Shown here one piece after another: positions 44,966 to 57,910 of a stretch of DNA of 64,000 bases. How positions within the stretch are numbered: the stretch's first letter is position 1; each line of letters starts with the position of its first letter. The stretch comes from Tubiluchus corallicola. Taxonomy: Eukaryota; Priapulida; Priapulimorpha; Priapulimorphida; Tubiluchidae. A program made the position numbers and the translations under genes. The stretch covers positions 248,001 to 312,000 of the forward strand of contig JAQGDQ010000067.1 of the NCBI GenBank assembly GCA_030141605.1. The letters are read 5' to 3'. The notes under the pieces were generated by a model. The model was not told the origin of the DNA, ran no database searches, and saw nothing but the letters and a program-made list of their open reading frames with translations.

Positions 44966-46650
44966 ACTCGCTCTCGCTGTCTATAAAAAAGTAACTAAAG
45001 ATAACAGTGTCACTTTGGCTAATTATAATTTTAATTCTAACCACAAACAGCAATTTTGCTTGACAATAACAGAAGTTTGACAAAAAATTTATTGATGTTT
45101 GGTGTTTTCCAAAATTCGGTGGAAATTAAAATGTCTCTCCAGATAATTCGCTTGTCTAGTAAAACGGCACGTACTATTTGTACAAAAAAATAAGTTGCAA
45201 TTTTGCGAGACAAAAATCTACTGTAATTTTTGAATATAAATCGAAGCATAAAATAACATGTAACATGCAAATATTCTTAAATGATTTTTAAAAGCTTGTA
45301 CTTAGTAATATGTGCAGTGAATGTATAAAAGTCCATCTATATTGTATAAATATAATGCTGATATGCTCAAAAGTTTCACCGCCCTCCACTCCTCTCGCCG
45401 CTATGATTGTCACGACATAAATTAATGTTAAATGCGTTGTTATGTCCCGAATCATAAAAAAATTCCGCGTCCCACACCAGCTAAGTCACAAATTTTCAGC
45501 TTCTCCAATACATATCTTACAAACGCATCACGATACATGGAAACTACATCAGTCTACATGTACAAAACACAAAATAAAATTACACTTTTTTCTCAAGAAA
45601 CGTCTAAATTTCAGGCTGATTTGCTAATAATCTGAGTTAGCATGATTCGAGAAACATGACACTAGCAACCATCAGTCAAGCAGGTTGACTGGTTACTCGG
45701 CAATGTTCCGTGAAAGCGTCATGAAACAGAAAGTGAATCAATACTCGCACAAAGAAACGCTAATGTAATGACAACTCACCTGTGTGTGCACAGGCTGTAT
45801 TAGTTATTACTTGTTTTTGGTTTACTTATACTTAACTGTGTTGTCTTGTCTTGTGTGTGCTTAGCGATCCAAGTAAAGTAATGCCTCGTTAGCAAATGGA
45901 TGAGTGACCACCAAGAAAATACTGCCTTGGCGATTTATCTCACCGAGTTTATATAAGTTTTCCAGCAATAGAAGAATCTGTTGATATTCTTCGTGAATCA
46001 AGTGAGGTTGTAGTTTTCAATGAAACAATTTCTTGGTAGAGAACAATGCTGCATATAAGAATCCCACAGGAAGAAAACTGGGTGTATAATAATTTGTTCT
46101 ATATCTAGGAACATCCATTGTGAAGGAGTAAAAAAGCGAATACTACGAACGAACTGTCGGCATTTAAAAACCAGTAACAAGAGGTCGTCAGAGCATCTTC
46201 CTTAGTAGAAATAAAAGAGGTTTAATGTAGCAAACTAACTTTCGATAAGCAAGATAAAGAGGCTGCACGGTTAAACTTCAAATCAGACCCAACCAGCTTG
46301 ACAATACGTGTTTTGCAATCTGGCAAGTGGGTTAAAGTACCAATATGAGGCACTACTTCAGATGTAACTGCAGTATTCCATGCAAGGTCAAATGGTCAAG
46401 TTGTAAAGAAAGAATATATATAGCTTCAGGAGTTAAATAACTATGAACACGATAAAGGCAATGGATAGTCTGGTAACTTGTTAATGAATAGCTGAAACAA
46501 TGAGGAACCCCAACATTTACGTCGTACACAGACAAAGGCTGTCCTTCATAAATAACTAGCAAACTGCGATTGTTGAAATATGATAATATTTTTTATAATA
46601 AACAGAATAATACTTGCCACCTGTGCCAGTACTCTTGTACTCTTGGGTAA
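44966..46650. other. Non-genic stretch upstream of the cadherin gene
   Basis: No coding exon recognised. It contains the possible 5' UTR donor at 45780. Confidence 0.4.
45780..45860 (-). promoter_or_regulatory. Possible 5' UTR exon donor of the cadherin gene
   Basis: A perfect consensus donor, CACACAG|GTGAGTT, lies at 45780/45779 on the gene's strand, and exon 1 has a possible AG acceptor at 40868. A non-coding first exon here would put a 4.9 kb intron in the 5' UTR. I see no TATA box or clear promoter. This is inferred from splice-site fit only. Confidence 0.25.
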
Positions 46651-47245
46651 GGGACGGTCAAATAACCACCGGACAATGGACCACAGGTCAAGAGACCACT
46701 AATCAAAGGACCACCTTTAGGATTTTAAAAGTGGTCAAAAGACCACCAATTAGGGCGGTGGACTAAGGACCATTGATCAAAGGACTACCAGTAGATTTGC
46801 TGACAGCCGCTTTAGTGAAAATACACCTTTGATAACTGATTTACGTTAACATTTTACTTAACAAAGTGTTACTGATAATTTTTTGTGATAATATTAATGA
46901 ATGCTAAAAACGTGTTATAGTTTTTTATTTTTATTTAAAATTTATTTCGTACATTAGAGAAGTACATAACATGGCAAGAAAAGTTAAAACACATCTGTAC
47001 ACGAGACGAACAGAAAAATCCAAATAGGTGCTTTAAAAAGAAACGAAAATCGTTTTTATTAAGTAGGCTTGAGGATAGAGTTTTTGGGAGAGTTTTTACT
47101 ATAAAAACAGTTTTATAACTGATGGTGGTCGCTTGCTTTTCATAGTTTTGATATTTATTCAAACATACTACACGTGAAAAATCACATAATTAACGTGGTG
47201 CTTAACGTGACTGTTGGTCCTTTGACCCTACGACCATCCGAGGCT
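46651..47245 (+). mobile_element. Fold-back-like repeat, copy 2 (uninterrupted)
   Basis: It carries the same opening array of GGTCAAAGGACCACC-like units (46655-46790) and the same AT-rich body as copy 1, and then continues to an inverted copy of the opening motif, GTTGGTCCTTTGACCC near 47212. This gives candidate inverted ends about 590 bp apart. It preserves the GTAC site into which the solo LTR of copy 1 inserted. Confidence 0.75.
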
Positions 47246-50200
47246 AGTGTGATCAACAACTGCTGTGCACCAAATGTTGGAGTCGGACATAGTTATTAAA
47301 GACTGCTTCATTATGATTTTGCTTGAAAACAAGAAGTTGGATTTTTTTGCACATTATTATTTGGTTCATTATTTAAAAAATTATTTGATGATTATACATT
47401 ACGACACTAAATAGTGCCATAATGTGTAACCATAAATTTTATTTTTTATTTTTTGTAAATCAATATTGGAAAACGATCTCCTATCATATTCAAGTTAGCC
47501 TAATTAGCCTATCACCACTGTGATAATTAAGAATAACAAAGATACGAGTCAGTGAGACGCCTAACATGGAACTACTAATTACTGACTACAACACTGCTGT
47601 ATACGCAACTGGTTGACTTGCCATAATGTTAATTTTATAGCATTTGGCAGGTACATATAAAAGGTTCATCCATTTATAATAGGTGGTATTAATCAACCCA
47701 ATCTAAAAACAATTTTGCCGTGGAAAGGCTTTTATGCTTTAACAGCGTTTTTCAATTTACCCATATGCGTCTACGTATATGCGGGTGATTCATAAAATGT
47801 AAAAAGCGCGTTTATTGATTGGTTAATAATTATACCGTGCAGGCTGGCAAACGCCTATTTACTATTTTTACAATTAAAGAAAAACAATTAATTGCCATTG
47901 TAAGCAACATGGTTCAATGGTTTTGTAAGCTCCACGAAACGCACAGGAAACGCAAGGTAGAAGATTATACACGACCTCCAACGAGGCTGTAATTATCGTA
48001 TAGAATCGTTTAAAATCGAATACAACGTTGGTAAAAAGGTAACTGGAAAGGCATCATTCATCAAGTACATGTTAGGCGAAGCACTAATAATCACTTATCA
48101 AGGTTTCTGCATCACTATAATATACATACCACCAAACCGAGAAATTGCTAATAAATTTTCAATCAAAAATCAATACACTTTGCAAATAAAATTCATCTGT
48201 TTGTACTTCAAAACGCTCTTAAAAAGCAGATTTGGACAAAGGTACCGAAATGGCACAGATGAATTTGGCGAAATATGCATTGTGTTACATATTGCTGGTT
48301 TAGCATGATTGCTGCATACAGCATACAGCTTATTACTACTAGCCTGCTATTCCTCAGCATCCAGAACAGTGGGAACACAGAACAAAGATCACATTTGTCC
48401 AGCATTTCAAGGGCATACGAGTTCATTATGGCCATTTGCCACCTGTCTAACGGGCTAGCGGTGATAATACGTGTACCAGACGTTACAGGTGAGATGACAG
48501 CTTTATAGTTAGTAAAAATTTAATTACTAGTCCAAATGGCAAAATATTTTTTACAATTGCACAAAACTATGGCGTCATTACTGTTTACTGTACGTTTCTT
48601 ACTTAACACACAGTATTAATGTTGCTCTTGGCTTATGTCAGTTGTAGGAAAGGTGAACTTGTAATTTGTCAGTTTGTAAGCTACTCACCAGGGACCATTG
48701 AATTCAGGTACTGCACTTATTGTCTGTCAGGCAAAAGCCATTTTTTGGCTGAACCTTGCACTTTCCGTGTAAGTTTTTTCTCAGCAGTTTTCTCATTTTC
48801 AGATTCTGGACAGAAAGAGTAACAATGGAAAAGCATGTCCTGTGATATACCAAAACTATTATGATTAGGCAAGTGAAACTGACACTGACATAGAATTAAA
48901 TTGGTAGCTAGTTTTTGACATGGGAATTCAAAAATTGGGTTACAATACGTACATAATGCATTATATGGGTTCAGTAATTATTAGTTTGTAATATCGTAAT
49001 GTACATTGCTGTATTAAGTTGAAACGTGCTGTTTTGTAAAATTGTAACTGGTGTAGTTTGGAAAACAGCTACAAATTTAGACATTCTTTTATAGAGTTTG
49101 AGCAAACCATAATAATTCCAACTATACAATTTTAACTAATCTTAGCTAGGTGCCTTATGACATACTCTATGAATCTAGTTGCCAACATAGTAAGCAAAAG
49201 TCGCATCATAGCATAACGGTAGGTTATTTAATGAAACTTGTTTTCATTATGATGACGCTTGTATGACTGTTGAAAGGGAAGAAAAGAGAAAGAGATAAAC
49301 ACTGAGTCATTACGTTTGTTGCGAAGAAGATTCTTAGTAGAACATTTCAGCTATGAGGGACAATGACAGGTAGGCCTATATTTTAGGGCACATAAGAGAT
49401 AGAAGCCAAAGTTAAAATAGTCGCAGATATTATAGACAAGCAAGAACTATGGAAAAAACTGAGAGTTGTATAAATCTTCTATTGCCTCGAAAACATCCTC
49501 AGCATAGTTAATGTTATAAACGGGAAGCTTGTACTGTTATATTAAGTGTAGTCAATTCGGTAACATGGTTATTCCAGTACAACAGTATTCTGAAAACAAG
49601 TGGTCACAAGGGTCAAGACAATCTCAATGAATGCACATGGCATTGATGAAGAAGTCCATTAGAAGTGAGACTGAGCAAAACACGTAATATTGATTTAACT
49701 TATTTAAGAGTTAAAGGACTTCAACAATAACACAGGCATCAGTGAAGTTTTGTCTTATGAATTATCTCCAATTCCAACATCAATGGTAAGCTGGAAATAA
49801 CTGGCCAATGGCTAGGCAGCCTTAGCAGAAGAAATAAATTTCACAACTGAATTTAAAAAGTCAGGCCGAAAAGAACCCACGCAAAAAGTTCATTGGGTCA
49901 CAAAACTAGCCAGTAATGAACATTATTTTTTCAGATGACACAGACTGGTTATACTGTTTCGCTTTATCACTTTTCGCATCATAATTTGCCGACGCCAATG
50001 GTCGTGGAATTGATAAGTGACAATGGTTAAACAGTGAAGAATCATCAATGCGCCATTCAAGAGATGATGGAAGGTTATGTACTTACTCAGTATAGGAAAG
50101 AGAACCACACGAAATGTACTACGGCATTCCCGAATTGGGCAATATTAAACATATCTAACGGAATTCAAGCCACTAAATTCATAAGGGCATGCTGTGGAAA

Positions 50201-50610
50201 AGCCTACTCAAAATGTACGCAGTACCATGTCTGTAACTAGGATAGTTGTATGGCACAGTAAAGTGCGTTGAACAGGTGTTACTATTATCACTAGATGGAA
50301 TTTTAACCATGATCAGATGCTCTTGTTTTGGTACAAAGCTGTGCACTTCGTCATCAACAATGAAAGCATTTAGCGAAAATGAAATGACCGCACAGTCAAG
50401 CATACGCAAAGGAAAAAAAAGCTGTTGAGGTGACTCAACATTTTCTCTTGGTGGCACGAATTATATGGTTTTGAAAGATGCCACACCAAATTTATTATAG
50501 CTAGTAACCGTGCCCTCCTGTGGTAAACTCATAACCAAATGCAATTTTAAGGATGATCACAGCTCTTATTCTGGAGGAAAGGCATGCGAATGTTTTAAGT
50601 TATTACAATA
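47246..50610. other. Non-genic stretch
   Basis: Several open stretches of 60-90 codons occur on both strands, none with a family pattern. A stretch at about 48357-48488 on the plus strand has AG and GT borders and an open frame, but nothing supports it beyond that. Confidence 0.35.
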
Positions 50611-50629
50611 TAATAATAATAATAACAAC

Positions 50630-50707
<78 letters not shown>

Positions 50708-50710
50708 AAT
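50611..50710. repeat. (AAT)n/(AAC)n microsatellite
   Basis: AAT units grade into about nine AAC units. Confidence 0.95.
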
Positions 50711-50739
50711 GATAACTAGCCAAACCCCACAAAAAGAAT

Positions 50740-51310
50740 TTTGTGCACAAATCAACACACAACCCACACCACACCACTCCACCTCATCACACCACACTGC
50801 ACCACACCATACCACTCCACCTCATCGCACCACACAATACCACCACACCGCACCGCACCATACCACCTACACACCACACCACCCACACCATACCACTCCA
50901 CCACATCACACCACACCATACCACTGCACCACCCACACACCACACCACACCACCCATGCCATAAAACTCCACCACATCACACCGCACAGCACCACACCAT
51001 AACACCACACTGCACCACACCACCCACCCACCTACACACCACACCACTCCACCACATCACACCACACCATACCACTGCAGCACACCGCACCACCCACACA
51101 CCACACCACACCACCCACACCATAATACTCCACCACATCACAGCGCACTGCACCACAACACCCACCCACCCACACACCATGCCACCCACTCCATACCACA
51201 CTACCCACACCACACACCACACCCCACACACCCTATCACCCCACCACACCATCCATAGCACAACACACAAAGCACACCACCACCACACCACATCAAATCC
51301 ACCACCTCAC
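50740..51310. repeat. C/A-rich, G-poor minisatellite (CCACA-type)
   Basis: About 570 bases are built from CACCACACC, ACCATACCACTCC and CACCCACAC words in a loose higher-order pattern, with G almost absent from the plus strand. Long open frames through it (His/Thr/Pro-rich, or Val/Trp/Cys-rich on the other strand) are repeat artefacts. Confidence 0.93.
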
Positions 51311-51689
51311 GTGGTGATCATGATGTTGATGATGATGATGATGGTGGCAACGATGACGACACCTATAGCACAAGCACCAACAGCACAGCATTACAACAAA
51401 ACCATTCCAAACATTTTTCACAAAGTTGAAACTATGTGCTATAATATAATAAATAGCAAAGGCCCCGCAAAATATTTTGCGTAAAAAACCACGTGTAATC
51501 AATAACACGCGAACATCCTACCTAGTCCTCATTTATTACACAAAACATCATGCCTACTGTTTGTTTAACTAACGCAAAGCCTGTAGCTTTTTGCTGAATT
51601 AGTTAAAAGCAGAGTAGAGTACAATGGATGACGTCACAACAATGGCATTGCGTCAGCAGTTTTCTAAGCGAAATTGGCAAAAATGGAAC

Positions 51690-52190
51690 CTCTAATTAAC
51701 TCGTCGGTACTTCTCTCGGTGGACCTGCCCTAACATATAGCCCACATCATCGTGTAGCTCTGTCCTTCCTCTTTGTAAAGAGCCCCATATCTCCTTCCTA
51801 GAGTCCCACCGGGCGACGCTAGAACGTTTTTCCCGCAGGCCGTTTGGTCAAAATTTCGAAAAAATCGCCAATCGGGTCCGGGAAAACGCCCGTTGCGGGG
51901 CGCCCTGGCCCTCTCGCGAATTCTAAATAGGCCTATGACACCCATCGCTGAACGGGCTATCTATCCATACCCAGCACTCCCCTCGGCCCATTCCCGTTCT
52001 CTATATCTCAGCCGTATAACTTTTGCAAAAAACGGCCGAAAAATGGCCATTTCTGGAGGTTTTTCGCCCCCCGTCCCTCCCGGTGGGCCCGATTCGAAAA
52101 ATAAACCATCAATGGCACGACACTAGATCGAGACCTTTCGTTTGATATATAGATCGCCGCAAATGGTGCCCTCGCCCGGGCTGTAGCCTC
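51690..52190. other. GC-rich island of unknown origin
   Basis: About 500 bases, clearly GC-richer than everything around it, with CG-containing words throughout and abrupt borders (a TA microsatellite follows at 52197-52222). Open frames of about 70 codons on each strand show no recognisable domain. It contains the word CGAGACCTTTCGTTTGATAT (52131-52150), whose complement resembles a motif in the 57 kb repeat. It could be a foreign insertion or a conserved repeat; no function is claimed. Confidence 0.6.
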
Positions 52191-52259
52191 GAATCTTATA
52201 TATAAATATATATATATATATACATACCAAGAATATTAATATAAGAGTATAGATATAAA

Positions 52260-53060
52260 TAAAATTCTTTATTGTTACAAAAATTACACATCATTGAACT
52301 ACACATTCAAAAATTAATAGTGTAATCAGTGTTCACAGTGCTGTGAGCAATAGTGTTATACAATAAAATGAATTTACAATTAAAAACACAAGTGAGGCTG
52401 TAATTAATTATATAAGTACATAAAACTTTACAATTCATTTCACACAGTTCAGAAGATTTAACACAATTACAATATTTACAAATTGAAATTGGGTGCTTCA
52501 CTGATGTTTTGTGTTGGTGACTTGAGTTTTTTGTGTGTAGTGGGTTTTAATTTGTTGATATGATGAAAATGCACGACAGGTTCTGATCTGCCACTGACTA
52601 CAGACCACTGGGTAAACGTTGATAGCGCATAAGGTGTGATGTGTCTTTTCATATTCGTTTTTAAGGGTAGTACAGTATTTTTCAGTTCATTTTAGAATTT
52701 TTTTAGAGTTACTGCAGATTTTACATTAAGTGGGCATGCATCCCATGTATTTAATGCCGCTCTGCAGACAGAATTGTGTCCATGTTTATTATTTGTGTTT
52801 ATCTGTTTTATGCTGTGTGTCCTTTGGTTTAACGTTTTTTCGATAGCAAATGGAAGCTGATTGGCACTGAAAGCTGGCATCAATCGTTTAAATAATTATA
52901 AAGAAAAATTAGTGAATGGAATTGGAAACTCGATTCTACAGTAGGTATTTTTAGGTTTTCCCTGTTCGCTGTGGCTGAATATTTTGGTCTTGTTGTGAAA
53001 CCAAAGAACCAAGTAATTTTGGGCCACCTCTAGTCTGTTTAAAGAAGTTTTAGATGTACA
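52260..53060 (-). mobile_element. LINE 3' fragment (third family)
   Basis: The minus strand has QLPFAIEKTLNQRTHSIKQI and NSVCRAALNTWDACPLNVKS, the usual final part of a non-LTR ORF2 (RT C-terminus, with the W-x-x-x-P-x-x-x-K pattern). Upstream sequence near 53040-52900 reads like RLEVAQNYLV in another frame. A TTTATT/AATAAA-like tail lies at 52260. Confidence 0.65.
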
Positions 53061-55510
53061 TTTGAAAGTAGGTAATTATGCAATATTGTGCATAATAATA
53101 AGCACTGCACAATAATTAGTTTGCATTCATGTTCCATGCATGTGAAGGCTCTAAGTAATAACGAACAAATAAATCTGTGAACCTGACAAAGCTAAAACGA
53201 CTGTATGAAAGCAGAAACTTAGTTGTGGGAGTAATGATATGATCTGGATAAAGAACCTACATGTATTAAGTAATAATCTGAATCAGTGATAAAATCTTAA
53301 GGTTAGTGGATTAAGAAAGGACTAACACATAAACCATTGAAGAAGAAAACGACTACGTCCTAATGTGATTCTCCAACACAATTTTCAACTGAATACATAA
53401 AACACAATCATTTTTTTATTTGTCCTCTAATGTCCTCCAAGTTAGAAATATTAAATTTAGTTTACTTGGTGTTTTCATTTGCGTGATCATGGCAGTTTTG
53501 GTTTGTTATGGTACGTACTTCTCTAGTGTAACACTTTTGGTCTATTATCTCAAATTGCTCAGGGTGGCACGGGGCCACCCTTAATATTATTAAAGAAGAC
53601 CATCACACCATGAGAAAACCACTGAGAAAAAAGCTAACATGGAAAATGCAAGGTTCAGCCCACCAGCTGCCGGACTATTACGAGAGTTTCGAGTGGATTG
53701 GGAGCGCAGAAATATTTGTCTCTAATTCATATTAGGACAGGATTCATTAAAAAATTATCTCAGCCGCACGCATAACTTTACGACACCCCGCAAGCTGTGG
53801 CAACTGGTTGAATAGTGTTGTTGTAATTGTGTCTCAAAATCATATTGGTCTATATTTTCGAAATACTGCAAATACAGAAGCTACGAAAAGTTACTAATCA
53901 TCTTCTCTTCTCTTTTTCTCTTCTGTTCTGTTCTCTTCTCTTCTCTTAATATTATTCATGTATCTATTTCACTTTTTAGATATATGTCAGCACCTGGGAC
54001 TGAGACATATAATGTAAGCTGTTATTACATTTAAAGAAATGCAAAACACCTTTGGCCTTTTGGCTTATTTAAAACACAGAATACATTTGAGATTCAAACT
54101 TATATGAAAAGCTTATTTCGTATAGAACAAAATAGTTACGTACAACACATTACATAAATTCGCGTTTTGTTGAAAACCAAATAATTCATTGAATAAGTAA
54201 TACAACCAGTAATCTGCCTGCCTTGCTACTGTCCTTTAACCAGGTCAATATTTTCTTAGACGTTTTTATCAAGTATTCAAGTTCAGACACTAAGTTTCGG
54301 CGCAAAAGATGCAGAGTGGGACAACGCACTCTCGCTTTGCTAGTCTAATCTGCATTGTATGCAGTCAACAGATCTGCAACGATTGCTGTTATTGCAAGGC
54401 ATTCAAGCAGCCCATACAATGACACAATATCACATCCGTTAGCGGAAATTGTTCAAAACAGCGATTTGGTCGTCAGTCATGACCGCTTCCTTTCACAAAC
54501 TAGTGCAACACAACTAAATTCATCGAATCATCTCGCTCAAAATAATTTCAGCTGTGTCCTGCTTGATGAAATAGCCTAATCATTGTTACTGTATAAGGTT
54601 CCTACTATAGAACGCATTACTTAAAGAAACTTGAATAAAGAAAAATAACGCATATCTTTCTATGAACCTGTTTACAATAAAAAAATACACCTAAATTTCA
54701 GACTAATCCAAAAATGAGAAAGCTCTAAGGAAACAACATTCTGGTAAAACAGTTTCCAGCTTATTAACGTTTTGTCGCCTCTGTAGACTTCGTTCAGTTC
54801 GCCTGTCGTTCATGTGGTGTCATCGTGTATAATACAAAACATACATTTACTCATTGCAAAGTAAAAAATGTGAGGTAAATCGCACAGGACAAAAGGTATA
54901 AATGCAAAAACAGAAAAAAATGGCACACTTATAAAATATGAGTTTAGGATTAGGGTTGCTGTAGGGGATAATTATTTTTATCTCTGTCAAGGAAGAAAAA
55001 CGATTCATTTTGTAGCATACTCTTTGACAAGGGAAACAGGTGACAACTGACAAAATGGGAGTTTTTTCCTGCGTTCTTTTTTCACAAGACTACAAGACTA
55101 GAGCAAACATCACCTAAAAAGTATTCGTGAGGCACTTTGTGGGTGTCTCAGTTAAAGTGTCATAGCTCTTTGGAAAAAAGAGTTGACTACAAGATAGCTG
55201 ATTCTTTTTTATTATCTCCACCAGGACAAACAACTATGAGTTACTTCCAGTTCCCTTTCGAGAAATTCTCATTTGGAAAACTCTGTAAGGCTGTCTATAA
55301 TTGTTGATTATACCCATACACAGCCTTATAAGCTGATTCCGTATGTAAATATGTACATTTGCCAGCTTATTAAACCATCAACAAAATTAATAGTTAACGA
55401 AATTTAGAAAAAACATTATGTGAAATGTTCGTGCATTATTGATTACATAATAAGAATAATAAAATTATTCTTTATTGCTTTAAAATTGTACATTAAGAGT
55501 GGTAAACTAA
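53061..55510. other. Non-genic stretch
   Basis: It holds a CTCTT-type pyrimidine run (53895-53948). No gene recognised. Confidence 0.4.
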
Positions 55511-55647
55511 TCCAATGTAATATTGAAAGTTGATCGGCCTTCCCACCAAGCAATTCAGCACAGATAAACATGAAACAGGATTAATAACTTATGTGATAGT
55601 AAAGCCATTCACAAATCATTGCCAGTAAACATTCGTGGTATGCTATA
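55511..55647 (+). repeat. 137-bp direct repeat, copy 1
   Basis: It matches 58946-59082 with three mismatches in 137 bases. The sequence contains TTGATCGGCCTTCCCACC and GTAAAGCCATTCACAAATCA. There are no tRNA-like boxes and no coding pattern. Similarity ends abruptly on both sides. Confidence 0.92.
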
Positions 55648-56065
55648 GTATAATACATTTTAAAAATACACAATATTTCTAAAATTACAATTATGTTTAA
55701 TGAATAAAATATTTTGAGTCTTCCCAGTCTCTATAATACTGATACAGGTATATTTTTGTACATTCGCTTGTTTATCTTTGTTTTATGATTTAAATTTCTT
55801 TCGGGTACTAATGAAAATCTTAATCATAATTTACTCTTAATTTAGCTTAATTAGTTTGCTTAAATGATAAGTACTAATTACTTGCCAACTATAGATTTAC
55901 GTTAATCACTCGATTTTGTATTCAGCCCCCCCGAAAATGCAAAATGTTAGATTCTTTCTAGTTTCCACTTGTGAATTCATCACTTGAACATTAATAAATT
56001 ACAGAACGTTCTTTGTAATATCTTTAATTATGATTTCTTTAACGGTGCGGAGTAAGTTTCATGCT

Positions 56066-56387
56066 AATTTTGGTGTGAGGAAATTTTGGTACCTAGAAGA
56101 CTTGCTACTAGGAAAATTTGATACTCGGAAATTTTGACACTGGGAAAATTTGGTACAAAAAAGATGGTGTTTAGAAGTAATCACAATTTTAAATTCAATA
56201 TTACAGAAAAATTAAAAAACGTGGGGATTTCTTCGCATCCAATGAGTAGACTAAAAATGTATTCAGTTTTGATTGGCTGACCTACTAAATGCATATAACG
56301 AAGCAAGTTTTACAGGCAATTCTAAATATGTATAACTTTAGATTAAAGGGCAAGTAACACTGGGAAAGTTTGATACTAGGAAAATAT
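56066..56387. repeat. Array of about 16-bp GGAAAATTTGGTACT units
   Basis: Four to five imperfect units lie at 56077-56158 and two more at 56357-56387, in the same orientation. The region between is AT-rich. It may be a remnant of a fold-back or satellite-like element; direct, not inverted, orientation argues for decay or a different type. Confidence 0.6.
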
Positions 56388-56514
56388 GTTTTTATCCTAC
56401 TCGAAAAAGTTATAGATGCTCCATTTGTTGCATTTTTTTCGGCTGTTGTTTGTTATTTGTTGTTGTTGTTGTTGTTTGTCTAATCCGTCTTGCTTTTTTT
56501 GTTGTGATTACTAA

Positions 56515-56720
56515 CACCACCATCATCATCATTGTCATCATCATCATCAGCAGCAGTGGAGGCGGCGGCCGTGGTGTTGAGTAGTCGTATTGGTGTATGT
56601 CAACATCATAATCATCATCGCCATGACCACTGTTCCATTATTGCTGTTACTGATGTGCCAATAGAGACAGAAGGATGAAGATGACTATGGTGATAATGAT
56701 GATATTGACAGTGACAATGA
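56515..56720. repeat. CAT/ATC and GAT trinucleotide-rich stretch
   Basis: Imperfect CAT/CAG runs at 56520-56560 and GAT-like runs at 56680-56710. Confidence 0.8.
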
Positions 56721-56819
56721 TTATGACAACTGAGCTGGCATGTATTATAAGGCACTAAAACTGGAACTTCCACTTTACCTGTGACCTCAGGGTTAAGAGT
56801 CAACTAATGCAGACACAAC

Positions 56820-57447
56820 CCGCTATTAGGCAAAAAATCCAAAATTGAGGGTCATGTAGACAAATGCTTTTCATTGTCCAGCAGGAACAGGTTGTAGTAT
56901 GTCAAATGAAAGGTATCAATGAGACTAATTGAGCAGTATAAGTCATATCTGCATTTATTGACCCTTGACCCCGAGGTCACAGTCAAAGTGGAAGTCCCAG
57001 ATTTAATGTCTTATAATACATCAAATGAAAGGTCTCGATGAGACGAATTGAATGGTATGACCTAAGCCTAGACTAGTCAACCACTGACCCTAATAGAGAA
57101 CAATAAGTGAAATTGTCTGGCAGTAATGCAAATGCTTCATATGTCGAGCAACAGTATGTTGTAGTACATCAAATGCAAGGTCTTGATGAGATAAATTGAA
57201 CGGTGTATCTTGACCCATATTTGGTTGAGACTTGAGCCACTGGTCACTGGTCAAAAAGTGACAAGCTCTGATTTCATTGAAACTGTTAATCGAGTCAGAC
57301 GCAACCGTACTTGTGTTGTTAATTATTTTGAAAACAATTTTCATTTGTAAATACAAAACAAAAGCTGTCACTTAAAGCATTTCCTGTCACAGAAGCAGAA
57401 TCTTAGCACGGTTTTTGACACAGTCAAAAACGTCGACTAGTCTAAAT
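56820..57447. repeat. Dispersed repeat related to the block at 2640-3735
   Basis: At 57312-57447 the sequence matches 3606-3740, with AAAGCTGTCA, CCTGTCACAGAAGCAGAATC and a GACACAGTCAAAAACG ending. Upstream of that, three tandem-like units carry ACATCAAATGAAAGGTCTCG or close variants at about 56899, 57017 and 57168. The two loci thus share an end and a similar unit design and are probably the same family. Confidence 0.72.
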
Positions 57448-57833
57448 TTATTTAGCACGGAACCCTAGTTCATGGTCATGTTGTTGTTATTGGGGTTGTT
57501 GATGAAACTGTTGTCACATTTATCTTTAAAAGCTATCGTAGGCCACACTTTTTATCGTAGTAGGCGGAAATTTTGCGTAAAGACGCTACGGAGCATTGAT
57601 TTGACAGGAACAGAGCCCCAAATTTTCACTTTCCTAAAAATGAACTTTCAGAGAGACACCCTCTAGTCTGAACAAGGCGTTAGAGAACACTTGCTGGTTA
57701 GATAAATATTATGTAATTTCAACATGTCAACAATTGACGTTACAGTTATTTTGTGGTGCAAAGATACACGAATGGTATTCATGGTCTTATTCCACGTAGC
57801 TTATAGGCTTAAACATAGGCCGGATAGCAGCGA

Positions 57834-57910
57834 GATTCCGTGGTTTAGTGGAAAATGCGTTTTCTGCTCCGAAAATTTCTGGAGACCCGGCTTCGAATCT
57901 CGATCGGGGC
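57834..57910 (+). ncRNA. tRNA-Gly-like SINE head
   Basis: Pol III promoter boxes are clear: an A box TGGTTTAGTGG at 57841-57851 and a B box GGCTTCGAATC at 57889-57899, in tRNA spacing. The stretch AATGCG...GGAGACCCGG between them resembles tRNA-Gly. The acceptor and anticodon stems do not pair well, so it is not a functional tRNA. Most likely it is the tRNA-derived head of a SINE; the body and tail beyond 57910 are not defined. Confidence 0.65.

Noticed and set aside
48357-48488. Possible plus-strand exon with AG acceptor, GT donor and a 44-codon open frame.
   Set aside because: No partner exon, no family pattern, and a single AG/GT pair of this length is expected by chance.
50553-51484. Long His/Thr/Pro-rich open frames (up to 247 codons) on both strands.
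   Set aside because: They are translations of the AAT/AAC microsatellite and CCACA minisatellite and have no gene-like composition.
57834-57910. Functional tRNA-Gly gene.
   Set aside because: The boxes are good but the acceptor and anticodon arms do not pair; a SINE head fits better.
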